A DNA stretch of 64,000 bases from Stappia sp. (GTDB lineage: Bacteria > Pseudomonadota > Alphaproteobacteria > Rhizobiales > Stappiaceae), in assembly GCA_002722295.1 (NCBI GenBank), contig PBLF01000004.1, positions 22,965 through 86,964 of the forward strand. The letters are read 5' to 3'. A program made the translations under genes and the position numbers. The notes below the pieces were generated by a model. That model had not been told where the DNA came from and ran no database searches. It was given only the letters and a program-made list of their open reading frames with translations. The first letter of the stretch is position 1, and every line of letters begins with the position of its first letter. Shown here piece after piece: positions 9,680 to 18,590 of this stretch.

Positions 9680-10579
9680 TCAGCCTGCGGCGGCCAGACG
9701 CGCCTCGCTGCTCGGCGTCACCTCGGCCGTGTAGTCGGTCATCAGCGTGCGCGTGATGTCGTCCACCTGGAACGAGAAGTCGGCGATCTCCGACACCGGC
9801 GTCACTTCCGCCGCCGTTCCGGTAAGGAAGCAGGCCTCGAAGCCCGACAGCTCCTCCGGCAGGATCGTGCGCTCGACGACCTCGATGCCACGACGCCTGG
9901 CAAGGTCGATGACCGTGCGTCGCGTGATGCCGTCGAGGAAACAATCCGGCGTCGGCGTGTGGATTCGGCCTTCCTTGGTGAAGAACACGTTGGCGCCGGT
10001 CGCCTCGGCCACATGGCCGCGCCAGTCGAGCATCAGCGCGTCGGCATAGCCCTTGCGCTCGGCCTCGTGCTTGGAGATCGTGCAGATCATGTAGAGACCG
10101 GCCGCCTTGGACCGGCTCGGCGCGGTCGCCGGATCCGGACGACGGTAGGGCGCCATGTCGAGGCGGATGCCCTTGAGACGCTGCTCCGGATCGAAGTAGC
10201 TCGGCCACTCCCATGCGGCAATCGCGAGATGGATCGTGTTGTGCTGGGCCGACACGCCCATCATCTCGCTGCCACGCCAGGCGATCGGACGCACATAGGC
10301 GTCGACGAGGTTGCCGCGCTTCAGGAGCTCGCGGGTCGCGTCGTTGATCGTTTCGGCCGAATAGGGGATCTCGAAGCCGAGCAGACGAGCGGATTCGTGC
10401 AGGCGGTCGGTATGCTCGCCGAGCTTGAACACCTCGCCACCATAGGCCCGCTCACCCTCGAACACGGCGCTGGCGTAGTGCAGGCCGTGGCTCAGCACAT
10501 GCAGCTTCGCATCCGCCCAGGGCACGAACGCGCCGTCGTACCAGATCTGGCCTTCATGTTGATCGAATGGGATCGCCAT
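9680..10579 (-). CDS. ilvE: Branched-chain amino acid aminotransferase
   Basis: PLP-dependent transaminase of 299 residues that makes or degrades leucine, isoleucine and valine using 2-oxoglutarate/glutamate. The PLP lysine is Lys158 in SKAAGLY, followed by GYADALMLD and EATGANVFF, the class IV fold landmarks. N-terminal HGLHYASAVFEGERAY is classical. Divergent from the MarR/response-regulator operon with a 356-base gap and closed by a strong terminator, so it forms a single-gene unit. The order ilvE/petP/petR recurs in alphaproteobacteria. Confidence 0.96.
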   Translation of the reverse strand: MAIPFDQHEGQIWYDGAFVPWADAKLHVLSHGLHYASAVFEGERAYGGEVFKLGEHTDRLHESARLLGFEIPYSAETINDATRELLKRGNLVDAYVRPIAWRGSEMMGVSAQHNTIHLAIAAWEWPSYFDPEQRLKGIRLDMAPYRRPDPATAPSRSKAAGLYMICTISKHEAERKGYADALMLDWRGHVAEATGANVFFTKEGRIHTPTPDCFLDGITRRTVIDLARRRGIEVVERTILPEELSGFEACFLTGTAAEVTPVSEIADFSFQVDDITRTLMTDYTAEVTPSSEARLAAAG

Positions 10580-10935
10580 CTCGTCTTAACTCCCGATCCT
10601 GGGGCGGGCTCCATCCCGCCTGCGTTTGCCTTCGCGATGCGGGTCTTGCCGCATCGTCGCTTTCCCGGTTCGCCTCCCTTGAGCGCCACATCAGCCTTTT
10701 GCGCGTTCCGTCAGGACTTTGTATGGTGACGGACCCGCGGGGCGGCACGGCCCCAAGGGCGATATCGCGACCGGGAGGATCATGCTCTGCAAAGCCAAAG
10801 GACAACATCTACCATGCCTGGCGGGCGATGACGTACGATCGTTTCGCAGAAGACCTCCAACGTGTAACAATCGGTCGGATATAAGTCAATATGGCTGACT
10901 TAAATTTCTCACAACCGGAGTCGGAGGCTGCACGC
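10580..10935. other. Intergenic region between ilvE and the petP-like gene
   Basis: 356 bases holding the divergent promoters. I found no convincing gene. The only clear signals are the TATAAG box and overlapping palindrome at 10880-10902 and a GGAGG ribosome site at 10923-10927. I could not place an ilvE promoter. Confidence 0.6.
10880..10902 (+). promoter_or_regulatory. Probable -10 box overlapped by a MarR-type operator
   Basis: A TATAAG hexamer at 10880-10885 is overlapped by an inverted repeat with seven-base perfect arms, TAAGTCA (10882-10888) and TGACTTA (10896-10902), separated by seven bases; two further flanking bases also pair beyond one mismatch. This size and symmetry suit a MarR-family dimer, and the position suits autorepression of the gene that follows. 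No good -35 hexamer is evident. Confidence 0.55.
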
Positions 10936-11412
10936 ATGGTCGACGAGGGCGCGGAATCCCGCGATTCCGCCGTGGATCTCATCGAACTCCTGTTCTTCGC
11001 CTATCGCGATTTCACCGGCGATCCGGACGCGGTTCTGGCCGAATACGGTTTCGGGAGGGCGCATCACAGGGTGCTGCATTTCGTCACCAGGAATCCCGGC
11101 CTCAGGGTGAGCGATCTCCTGTCCATCCTGCGCATCACCAAACAGTCGCTGGCCCGCGTGCTCAAACAGCTTGTCGAGGAGGATTTCATCGTCCAGCGGC
11201 CCGGCCCGCAGGATCGGCGCGAACGGTTGCTCTATCCCACGGAGCGCGGCCGCGAACTCGCGGGCCGGCTGACCGACCTTCAGGCGCTGCGTATCCGACG
11301 GGCGCTGGAAGCCATGCCGGAGGACGCTCGCGACGTGGCGCGTCAGTTCCTGTTCCACATGATCGATGCCGACCAGCGCGCCGGCGTCGCCTCCCTGATC
11401 GATCACGGCTGA
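10936..11412 (+). CDS. petP: MarR family transcriptional regulator, PetP-like
   Basis: Winged-helix regulator of about 158 residues with the MarR DNA-binding segment SDLLSILRITKQSLARVLKQL followed by the wing DRRERLLYPTERG. Gene order with an OmpR-type regulator next to ilvE matches the PetP-PetR pair that in Rhodobacter capsulatus is needed for cytochrome bc1 expression. I prefer the ATG at 10936: GGAGG sits eight bases before it, and a palindrome plus TATAAG box overlaps the earlier in-frame ATG at 10891, which also lacks a ribosome site. The longer form would add 15 residues. Eight bases separate it from the response regulator. Confidence 0.85.
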   Translation: MVDEGAESRDSAVDLIELLFFAYRDFTGDPDAVLAEYGFGRAHHRVLHFVTRNPGLRVSDLLSILRITKQSLARVLKQLVEEDFIVQRPGPQDRRERLLYPTERGRELAGRLTDLQALRIRRALEAMPEDARDVARQFLFHMIDADQRAGVASLIDHG

Positions 11413-11419
11413 GGACCCA

Positions 11420-12154
11420 ATGCCGACGACCGGTGACATGCAAGAGCCACGCGCAACCGTATCCAGGCCGCCGGAAGACGACGCGCCGCACCTTCTGCTC
11501 GTGGATGACGACACCCGCATCCGCACCCTGCTGCGCCGCTTCCTGAGCGAGAACGGCTTCCGGATCACCGCCGCCGCGACCGCCGCCGAGGCCCGGCGCC
11601 AACTCGAGGGCCTTGCCTTCGACCTTCTGGTGGTGGACGTGATGATGCCGGGCGAAAGCGGGCTCGACCTCGCCGCAAGCCTTCGCGCAACCAGCGAGGT
11701 GCCGATCCTGATGCTGACCGCCCGCTCCGATGCGTCCGACCGTATCGCGGGGCTGGAGGCCGGCGCCGACGATTATCTGGTCAAGCCGTTCGAACCGCGC
11801 GAACTCCTGCTGCGCATCCGCGCCATCCTGCGCCGACACACCACAGCGGACGCCCCGGTTCCGGCCGACATCCGTTTCGGCCCCTTCGTCTTCGACGCCA
11901 CCCGACGCGAATTGCGCAAGGGGGAGGAGTCCGTGCGTCTCACCGACCGGGAGAAGGAAATCCTGGCGATCTTCGCCGACAAGCCGAACGAGACCGTGCC
12001 GCGCACGGAAATCGTCGGTGATGACAGCGGCCTTGGCGAGCGCACCGTCGACGTGCAGATCAACCGCCTGCGCCGCAAGATCGAGACCGATCCGGGCAAT
12101 CCGCTCTACCTGCAGACGGTGCGCGGGATCGGCTACCGGCTCGTATGCGACTGA
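11420..12154 (+). CDS. petR: OmpR-family response regulator, PetR-like
   Basis: Two-domain response regulator of 244 residues. Receiver domain at about residues 22-140 with the acidic pocket VDDD (29-31), phospho-acceptor Asp73 in VVDVMMPG and the conserved lysine in VKPFEP; C-terminal winged helix with RTVDVQINRLRRKIE and VRGIGYRL. It lies between the MarR gene and a histidine kinase gene whose start overlaps its end by ten bases. By context it is the PetR equivalent and a candidate regulator of the petABC operon located at 36.7-39.5 kb. Confidence 0.92.
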   Translation: MPTTGDMQEPRATVSRPPEDDAPHLLLVDDDTRIRTLLRRFLSENGFRITAAATAAEARRQLEGLAFDLLVVDVMMPGESGLDLAASLRATSEVPILMLTARSDASDRIAGLEAGADDYLVKPFEPRELLLRIRAILRRHTTADAPVPADIRFGPFVFDATRRELRKGEESVRLTDREKEILAIFADKPNETVPRTEIVGDDSGLGERTVDVQINRLRRKIETDPGNPLYLQTVRGIGYRLVCD

Positions 12155-13578
12155 CGGCCGCGCTCCGGCGGCTGGGCGAGCGGATCCGCGCGGTCCGTCT
12201 TCCCCTTCCCGCCCCGCTCGCGCGCCTGCTTGCCCTTCTTGCGGTACCCTATCGCTGGATGGCGCGCACGCTCTACCGGCACAGTCCCAAGGGCCTGTTT
12301 CCGCGCACGCTGCTCATCCTCGTGGTGCCGCTCGTCATCATGCAGGCCGTGCTCGCCTTCGTGTTCATGGAGCGCCACTACAATCTGGTCACTCAGCGCC
12401 TGTCCGACTCGGTCGTCCGCGACATCGCCATGCTGGCCGAACTCATCCGCGATTATCCCGAGGAGGAGGATCTGGAGCGGCTGACGACCCTCGCCCGCGC
12501 CAATCTCGATCTCACCGTCACCATCCTGCCGCTGGAGCCCCTGCCGCCACCTCGACCCAAGCCCTTCTTCGACATCGTCGATCGCTACCTGTCGCAGCAG
12601 ATCAGCCAGCGCATCGGCCGGCCCTTCTGGATCGACACGGTCGGGCGGTCCAGTTTCGTCGAGATCCGTATCCAGCTCGAGCGGCACACGCTGCGCGTCA
12701 TCGCGCGCCGCAGCCAGACCTACGCGTCCAATTCGCATTTCTTCATCGTGTGGATGGTCTCGACCTCCCTGGTGTTGATGATCATCGCGCTGCTGTTCCT
12801 GCGCAACCAGACAAGGCCCGTCGAGAAGCTCGCAACCGCCGCCGAGAGCTTCGGCAAGGGACGCCCCATCGACAGTTTCCGCCCGTCGGGCGCACGCGAG
12901 GTGCGCCGCGCCGCCCAGGCCTTCATCGAGATGCGGCGGCGCATCGAGCGCCAGATCGAGCAGCGCACGGCAATGCTCGCCGGCGTCAGCCACGACCTGC
13001 GCACCATTCTCACGCGCTTCCGGCTTCAGCTCGCGCTCTTTCCCGACAGCGAGGAAGTGCGCGCCCTTCAGCGCGACGTGGACGAGATGAAGACCATGCT
13101 GGAGGACTATCTCGCCTTCGCCCGTGGCGAGGGCGATGAGCAGCCCACCCCGACAGACGTGGCGCTCGTGCTGGAAGATCTGGAAGCGGAGGCGGAGATC
13201 GTGGGCGCGGAAGCCTCCTCGAGCTTCACCGGCGCACCGGTGGTCACGCTCAAGGCACTCGCCTTCAAGCGCGCACTCACGAATCTCGCCACCAACGCGG
13301 CACGCTTCGGCAAGCACGTGCGCATCGAGGGGCGCAACGCGGACGGCTGGCTCACCATCGTGATCGAGGATGACGGCCCGGGCATTCCAGAAGAGGAGCG
13401 GGAGAACGTCTTCCGCCCCTTCTACCAGCTCGACCAGGCGCGCAACCGGGATGCCGGCGGCAGCGGGCTGGGCCTCGCCATCGCGCGCGACGTCGTGCGC
13501 GCCCATGGCGGCGACCTGGTTCTCGGCGAAAGCTCCGACCTCGGCGGGCTCATGGCGCGGGTGCGCATCCCGACCTGA
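12145..13578 (+). CDS. HAMP-domain sensor histidine kinase (EnvZ-like)
   Basis: Membrane sensor kinase of 477 residues. Transmembrane helices lie near residues 55-75 and 200-219 around a periplasmic loop, then HAMP, the phosphorylation motif VSHDLRTILTRF with His283, the N box (NLATNAARFG), the G1 box DDGPGIP and the G2 box GSGLGLAI. The H-box form SHDLRT is shared with EnvZ. It overlaps the response regulator by ten bases and is its likely cognate kinase. About 45 basic and proline-rich residues precede the first helix. The stimulus is unknown. Confidence 0.92.
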   Translation: MRLTAALRRLGERIRAVRLPLPAPLARLLALLAVPYRWMARTLYRHSPKGLFPRTLLILVVPLVIMQAVLAFVFMERHYNLVTQRLSDSVVRDIAMLAELIRDYPEEEDLERLTTLARANLDLTVTILPLEPLPPPRPKPFFDIVDRYLSQQISQRIGRPFWIDTVGRSSFVEIRIQLERHTLRVIARRSQTYASNSHFFIVWMVSTSLVLMIIALLFLRNQTRPVEKLATAAESFGKGRPIDSFRPSGAREVRRAAQAFIEMRRRIERQIEQRTAMLAGVSHDLRTILTRFRLQLALFPDSEEVRALQRDVDEMKTMLEDYLAFARGEGDEQPTPTDVALVLEDLEAEAEIVGAEASSSFTGAPVVTLKALAFKRALTNLATNAARFGKHVRIEGRNADGWLTIVIEDDGPGIPEEERENVFRPFYQLDQARNRDAGGSGLGLAIARDVVRAHGGDLVLGESSDLGGLMARVRIPT

Positions 13579-13605
13579 GCAAACGCCGGTCGGCCACGAG
13601 GGCCT

Positions 13606-14292
13606 TTACGCTGCGGGAGCGGCCGGCTCTCCGGCCTCCGGGGTGTCGCTCTCCTGCGCGCGCGTCCCTTTCGGGGAGCGTGCTCCGAAGGCACGCCTGA
13701 AAAGCGGCGAGACCATTCGTTCGACCTTGTCGATCCGCCCCATCCAGCTCTCTCCCTCGTCGAGCTGCCGGTCGAGCGCCGCCATGGTCCGGGCCAGCCC
13801 CGGGTCCTCGTCTTCGAGCCAGACATCGATGACCCGGGAGAAGGCGACGACCAGTCCCTGCGCCATCATGCCGGCACGCAGCCCCGAGGCCGGAATGCCC
13901 GCCGCCGTCAGCATCCAGCGCGCGGAGGTCGCAAGTTCCCGGTTGAGTCGGAGCGCAAGGGCGGGATCGCGACGCGCCGCGACACCGATCGCGCGGATCG
14001 CCGGCTTGTAGGCGGACATGATGTCGAGACGCGTCATCAGGACGTCGAAGAGGCGATCGCGCGCCGGTTCGTCCGCCATGTCGGGATCGACACGGTCGAG
14101 CACTTTCTGGTCGACCTCCGACAGGAAGGCCCGCACGCAGGCCGTCTTGTCGGGAAACTCGGCCCTGAGCACCGAGAGCTTCACGTCGGCGGCACCCGCG
14201 AGTTCGGCCATCTCGAAGCCGGACCAGCCGTGTTCGCCGAGAAGCTCCAGAAAGGTATCGAGGATCTTGCGCCGGGTCTTCTGGGTCGCCAT
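13606..14292 (-). CDS. TetR family transcriptional regulator
   Basis: A 228-residue TetR-type regulator. The N-terminal helix-turn-helix spans about residues 8-55 (TRRKILDTFLELLGEHGW, then FEMAELAGAADVKLSVLR). The rest is a ligand-binding domain of unknown specificity ending in a disordered proline/alanine tail. It is convergent with the histidine kinase gene. No obvious target operator was found next to it. Confidence 0.85.
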   Translation of the reverse strand: MATQKTRRKILDTFLELLGEHGWSGFEMAELAGAADVKLSVLRAEFPDKTACVRAFLSEVDQKVLDRVDPDMADEPARDRLFDVLMTRLDIMSAYKPAIRAIGVAARRDPALALRLNRELATSARWMLTAAGIPASGLRAGMMAQGLVVAFSRVIDVWLEDEDPGLARTMAALDRQLDEGESWMGRIDKVERMVSPLFRRAFGARSPKGTRAQESDTPEAGEPAAPAA

Positions 14293-14418
14293 CGCACGTC
14301 TCCCTGTCAGCAGTCAGTGGCCGGGCACGACGCCCGGCTCATGACATGATCTAGGTCCGAAACAGTCCGCTTGCGAGTCCTGCACGCCGGATTGCGCCCA
14401 GGATGGCAGCCTCGCCTG

Positions 14419-15243
14419 TCAGCCGGCCAGCTCCTCGGAGCGGCGCTTGGCCGCGGCAACCGCCTTGTCCATCACCGGCTGGATGCCGTCATCGGCCATG
14501 AGGACCTCAAGCGCGGCGGCGGTGGTGCCATTGGGCGACGTGACGTTGCGGCGAAGCTGCTCGGCCGGAAGGTCGGACTGGTACAGAAGCTCGCCCGCCC
14601 CGCACACGGTCTGGCGTGCGAGCTTCATGGCAAGCTCCGCATCAAGTCCCGCTTTGCGGCCCGCCTCGGCCATCGCCTCGACAAGATGGAACACATAGGC
14701 CGGTCCGGAACCGCTGACGGCGGTCACCGCGTTGATGTCTTCCTCGCGCTCCACCCACGCCGTGGCGCCGATCGCCGCCATGAGCGCATCGACCGTTTCG
14801 CGCTGCGCCGCATCCGTGCGGGCGTTGGCGAAACCCACGCTCATGCCGCGCCCGACCTGCGAGGGCGTGTTCGGCATGACGCGGACCACCGGCACATCGC
14901 CGAAAGCCGCCTCGAAGGTGGCGACCGGCGTGCCCGCGGCAACCGAGATCACCAGCGTGTCGGGCGCGACGCCTGCCGCGAACGCGGGAAGGGCGGCGGC
15001 CATGACCTGCGGCTTCAGTGCCAGCAGAAGCACGCCGGCGACCAGCCCGTCGGGAAGGGTCGGTGCATGGGCCACCCCGCGCGTTTTCGAAAGCGCGAGA
15101 AGCTCATCCGACGGATTGGGATCGATCACGAGGACCGACTGCGGCTCGACGCCGGAGGCGATCCAGCCCGCGAGCATCGCGCCACCCATCTTGCCGGCCC
15201 CGACGAGAACCAGCGGACGCTCCTTGGAAAACGTGAAACTCAT
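14419..15243 (-). CDS. proC: Pyrroline-5-carboxylate reductase
   Basis: Last enzyme of proline synthesis, reducing 1-pyrroline-5-carboxylate with NAD(P)H; 274 residues. N-terminal Rossmann motif VLVGAGKMGGAML, then VRVMPNTPSQVGRGMS, and the C-terminal signature ITAVSGSGPAYVF in its usual place (here AVTAVSGSGPAYVF). The ATG at 15243 overlaps the ybjN stop by four bases (ATGA), so the frame's upstream extension is not used. The ybjN-proC pairing recurs in Hyphomicrobiales. Confidence 0.95.
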   Translation of the reverse strand: MSFTFSKERPLVLVGAGKMGGAMLAGWIASGVEPQSVLVIDPNPSDELLALSKTRGVAHAPTLPDGLVAGVLLLALKPQVMAAALPAFAAGVAPDTLVISVAAGTPVATFEAAFGDVPVVRVMPNTPSQVGRGMSVGFANARTDAAQRETVDALMAAIGATAWVEREEDINAVTAVSGSGPAYVFHLVEAMAEAGRKAGLDAELAMKLARQTVCGAGELLYQSDLPAEQLRRNVTSPNGTTAAALEVLMADDGIQPVMDKAVAAAKRRSEELAG

Positions 15244-15740
15244 GCTTCGCCTGCCGTCTCGAAAAGCGCGGTATCGATGGCCTCGGACGCGCTCTTGCCC
15301 GCCCAGACCACGAACTGGAATGCCTGGTAGTAGCGCTCGCAGGAATCGAGCGCGTTGGTGAGAAGTCCCTCGATCTGCCGCGAGGTGGCCTCGGCGCCCC
15401 CCGCAAGCAGCAGGGACTGGCGGAAGATCACCACGCCTTCCCGGTTCCACAGGTCGAAGTGCCCCATCCAGAGCTGCTCGTTGACCAGCGCCAGAAGCCG
15501 CACGACCTCCGTGCGGCGCGGCTCGGGCACCTTGAGGTCGAACGCGCAGGCAAGATGCAGCGCCTCGATGTCTTCCATCCAGGAAAAGGAAACGTGGTAG
15601 TCGCACCAGCTTCCGGCGACGGAAATGGTGATTTCCTCGTCGCAGGAGCGTTCGAATGTCCAGTCGTTGATGGCGGCGATGTGCTCGATCGTGTCAACCG
15701 GATTCGCGGGCCGTTCGAAGTCGATGTCGATGAGGCTCAT
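15240..15740 (-). CDS. YbjN domain-containing protein
   Basis: A 166-residue cytosolic protein with the YbjN/TY3-type chaperone-like alpha-beta fold: an IDFERPANPVDTIEHI start, a central WCDYHVSFSWMEDIEALHL core and a C-terminal helix. YbjN proteins have been linked to suppression of temperature-sensitive mutants and to stress responses; the exact role is unknown. It is the first gene of a two-gene unit with proC, overlapping by four bases. The 345-base upstream region is AT-rich near 15905-15960, probably its promoter. Confidence 0.85.
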   Translation of the reverse strand: MSLIDIDFERPANPVDTIEHIAAINDWTFERSCDEEITISVAGSWCDYHVSFSWMEDIEALHLACAFDLKVPEPRRTEVVRLLALVNEQLWMGHFDLWNREGVVIFRQSLLLAGGAEATSRQIEGLLTNALDSCERYYQAFQFVVWAGKSASEAIDTALFETAGEA

Positions 15741-16085
15741 GAAGGTTCCTCTCGGCTTGCGGGACAGTCCGCCCGTCCCCGGGGCGCGTGTCCGTCATGT
15801 CGGTCCGCAGGTTGGTGGCCTGCCGCAAGCGAAGGTCCGCGAGCCGCCGCAACGGCAGGTCCCCTCAACCGGACCGGATCGCCGCGAATCTGCGCTTCCA
15901 TCCGAGTATATAGGCACACTCGGCGTCAAAGATATGTTCACTCTTCATTTACGGTTTTGTAACTGTGGACGGCACGCGCCCGCATCAGGCGCGCAAACCG
16001 CGCCCGCCCGAGGAAAACCGCGCGATCCGGAATGCGCGCGGCTCGCCCCTTGGATTGTAAAAAATTACGATAAACCGCTTGCGCG
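15741..16085. other. Intergenic region between ybjN and ubiK
   Basis: 345 bases without a convincing gene, lying between two minus-strand genes. An AT-rich patch holds AGTATATA at 15905-15912 and CGTCAA (TTGACG on the minus strand) at 15924-15929. These look like promoter parts for ybjN, but the spacing is shorter than the usual 16-18 bases. No terminator for ubiK was recognised. Confidence 0.45.
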
Positions 16086-16373
16086 TCAGGCGTCGTCTTT
16101 CCTGGCGCCCGCCCCGGAAGCGCCCTTGCCGGCGGCTGCCTCGAGTTCGGCGACGCGCGCTTCCAGCGCCTCGACCATGTCGAGCGCCTTGGCGGCCATG
16201 TCCTTGACGACATCGTATTCCTCGCGCTTGACGAGGTCCATGTCGGCCAGGAAACGCTCCGCCTGGGAACGGAACACGCCTTCGACCTCGCGCCGCGCGC
16301 CCTGCGCGACACCGGCGGCGTCCGTCATCAGCTTCGCCAGATCATCGAGAACGCGATTGGGGCCCTGTGTCAT
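16086..16373 (-). CDS. ubiK: UbiK family accessory factor (BMFP domain)
   Basis: A 95-residue protein with an N-terminal helix (RVLDDLAKLMTDAAG) and a leucine/valine heptad coiled coil near residues 50-80 (VEALEARVAELEAAA), the layout of UbiK/YqiC, which assists ubiquinone biosynthesis at the membrane in E. coli and binds phospholipid. Divergent from lgt with 186 bases between. The combination ubiK-lgt is common in alphaproteobacteria. Confidence 0.85.
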   Translation of the reverse strand: MTQGPNRVLDDLAKLMTDAAGVAQGARREVEGVFRSQAERFLADMDLVKREEYDVVKDMAAKALDMVEALEARVAELEAAAGKGASGAGARKDDA

Positions 16374-16559
16374 TCCGGCAATCCTTCCGCAAAGAGGCTG
16401 ACGCGCACCCTGCTTCCGGGCCGCGCCCCCTTACCTAATGCGCTTTGGCGCGCGGCGAAACACCCCTGTCGGTGGAAAGTGTCGCAGTGTGGCCGCGCTT
16501 GACGGCCACACTCGCGCCCTGCAACGTCGCGCCGCCCGTCAGAGCCTCCTGGAGACCCG

Positions 16560-17402
16560 ATGCCGACACTGGTCCTGCCCTTTCCCGCCATCGATCCCGT
16601 CCTGATCGAATTCGGCCCCTTCGCGATTCGCTGGTACGCGCTCGCCTATGTCGCCGGGCTGCTGCTCGGCTGGTACTACATGCGCCGTCTGGTCAGCGCG
16701 GACGGGTTGTGGCGGGGAACGCCGCATCCCTCGCTCCTGCAGGTCGATGACTTCGTTGTCTACGCGACGCTCGGCACCATCCTGGGCGGGCGTATCGGCT
16801 ACGTCCTGTTCTATTCGCCGGACTATTATCTCTCCAATCCGGCCGAGATCCTGCAGGTGTGGACCGGGGGCATGTCCTTTCACGGCGGCTTCCTTGGCGT
16901 GGTCGCGGCCATGATCGTCTTCGCGTGGCGGCACAAGCTGTCGCTCTGGACGCTGTTCGACCTGGCCGGCACCGTCGCGCCCATCGGCCTTTTCTTCGGC
17001 CGCATCGCCAACTTCATCAATGGCGAGCTGTGGGGCCGCCCGAGCGACGTGCCGTGGGCCATGGTGTTCCCGGGGGCGGGGCCCGAACCGCGTCATCCCA
17101 GCCAGCTTTACGAGGCCGCGCTGGAAGGTGTCCTGCTCTTCGTCGTCACGGCGCTCGTGGTGCGCGCCGGCGGCTACCGGCGCCCCGGCCTCGTGGCCGG
17201 CGTCTTCGCGCTCGGCTACGGCATCGCCCGTTCCGTCTCGGAGCTTTACCGCGTGCCCGATGCGCACATCGGCTACTTCCAGTTCGGCCTGACCATGGGC
17301 ATCATCCTGTCGCTGCCGATGATCGCCGCCGGCCTTTTCGCCATCGCCCGGGCCCTGTCGCGCCCGCCCGCCACGGAAACGGAGCCGGCCGGCGATGCCT
17401 GA
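16560..17402 (+). CDS. lgt: Prolipoprotein diacylglyceryl transferase
   Basis: Seven-helix inner-membrane enzyme (280 residues) transferring diacylglycerol from phosphatidylglycerol to the lipobox cysteine of prolipoproteins. The Lgt signature GRIANFINGELWGR is intact, as is HGGFLG near residue 103. A TGGAGACCCG sequence precedes the ATG. It overlaps the following methyltransferase gene by eight bases. It acts on proteins such as the lipoprotein encoded at 20681. Confidence 0.96.
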   Translation: MPTLVLPFPAIDPVLIEFGPFAIRWYALAYVAGLLLGWYYMRRLVSADGLWRGTPHPSLLQVDDFVVYATLGTILGGRIGYVLFYSPDYYLSNPAEILQVWTGGMSFHGGFLGVVAAMIVFAWRHKLSLWTLFDLAGTVAPIGLFFGRIANFINGELWGRPSDVPWAMVFPGAGPEPRHPSQLYEAALEGVLLFVVTALVVRAGGYRRPGLVAGVFALGYGIARSVSELYRVPDAHIGYFQFGLTMGIILSLPMIAAGLFAIARALSRPPATETEPAGDA

Positions 17403-18501
17403 AGACACCCCGCTCGCGGCCCGCCTCCGCGAGATCGTCACCCACAACGGCCCCATGCCGGTCGCCGACTTCATGGCGCTTTGCCTGGGCGATCCGGTGC
17501 ATGGCTACTACATGCAGGCCGAGCCCTTCGGCGCCGCGGGCGATTTCATCACCGCCCCCGAGGTCAGCCAGCTCTTCGGCGAGATGGTCGGCATCTTCCT
17601 GCTCACCGCCTGGCAACGCATGGGCGAGCCGGAGCGCTTCCATCTGGTGGAGTTCGGCCCCGGACGCGGCACGCTCATGGCCGACGTGCTGCGGGTTCTG
17701 GCGCTGCGGCCTGCAGCCCTTGCCGGCGTCACGCCGCATCTGGTGGAAACGAGCGCCCGCCTGCGCGAGGTCCAGCGCGAAACCCTTGCCGCCCGCGCGC
17801 CCGCGCCCGTCAACGCCCCATGCTGGCATGACAGCGCAAACGGCCTTCCCGAAGACGCGCCACTGCTGGTGGTCGCCAACGAGTTCTTCGACGCCCTGCC
17901 GATCCGGCAGCATGTGCTGAATGCCGGACAGTGGCGCGAACGCTGCATCGGGATCGATGACGCCGGCGCACTTGCCTTCGCCCTTGGTCCTGGAACGCTG
18001 GCACCCGCCGATCTGCCCGGGGACCTGTCGCGGGTCGCCGACGGCGCCGTGATCGAGACCCAGCCCGTCGCCAATGCCATCGCGGAGGAGCTTGGCGCGC
18101 GCCTCGCCGCCCAAGGCGGTGCCGGCCTGGTCATCGACTACGGCTACCCCCGGACGGCTCCCGGCGACACGCTGCAGGCCATGCGCGCCCATGCCCATGT
18201 GCCCGTGCTTGACGAGCCCGGCCGCGCCGATCTCACGGCCCACGTCAACTTCGAGGCCCTTGCACGCGCGTTCATGCGCGGCGGCGCCCCCGCGCGGCCG
18301 CTCATGACCCAGGGCGACTTCCTGCTCGGCCTCGGCCTTCTCGAGCGTGCCGGAAGGCTTGGCGCCGGCAAGCCCGCCAGGATCCAGGAGCAGATCCGCA
18401 ACGACGTGGAGCGTCTTGCCGCGCCGGCCGAGATGGGTGAGCTGTTCAAGGTTCTGGCCGTCGCGCCGCAAGGGCTGGCACTTCCCCCTTTCAACGACTG
18501 A
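17395..18501 (+). CDS. SAM-dependent methyltransferase, MidA/NDUFAF7 (DUF185) family
   Basis: A 368-residue class I methyltransferase of the DUF185 family. The SAM-binding motif is VEFGPGRGTLMAD, preceded by the family-specific GDFITAPEVSQLFGEM. The mitochondrial relative NDUFAF7 methylates an arginine of complex I; a role in respiratory complex assembly is therefore possible in this proteobacterium but is inference. It overlaps lgt by eight bases, and pgeF follows after 89 bases, a conserved alphaproteobacterial order. Confidence 0.9.
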   Translation: MPEDTPLAARLREIVTHNGPMPVADFMALCLGDPVHGYYMQAEPFGAAGDFITAPEVSQLFGEMVGIFLLTAWQRMGEPERFHLVEFGPGRGTLMADVLRVLALRPAALAGVTPHLVETSARLREVQRETLAARAPAPVNAPCWHDSANGLPEDAPLLVVANEFFDALPIRQHVLNAGQWRERCIGIDDAGALAFALGPGTLAPADLPGDLSRVADGAVIETQPVANAIAEELGARLAAQGGAGLVIDYGYPRTAPGDTLQAMRAHAHVPVLDEPGRADLTAHVNFEALARAFMRGGAPARPLMTQGDFLLGLGLLERAGRLGAGKPARIQEQIRNDVERLAAPAEMGELFKVLAVAPQGLALPPFND

Positions 18502-18517
18502 CCGGCCCCTTTCAACG
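18485..18517. repeat. 12-bp direct repeat at the midA/pgeF junction
   Basis: CCCCTTTCAACG occurs at 18485-18496 and again at 18506-18517, a period of 21 bases. The first copy is the last codons of the methyltransferase gene and the second lies just after its stop, so it probably marks a small local duplication. Confidence 0.5.
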
Positions 18518-18590
18518 TTTGACAGGACCGCCGGGTGCACCCACCATCCCGGCGATCCGCTTCCGGCACTTCCACGGAGTCCCCGCCCCC

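Noticed and set aside
12133..13506. Long minus-strand open frame opposite the histidine kinase
   Set aside because: The kinase has all catalytic boxes; the antisense translation shows none.
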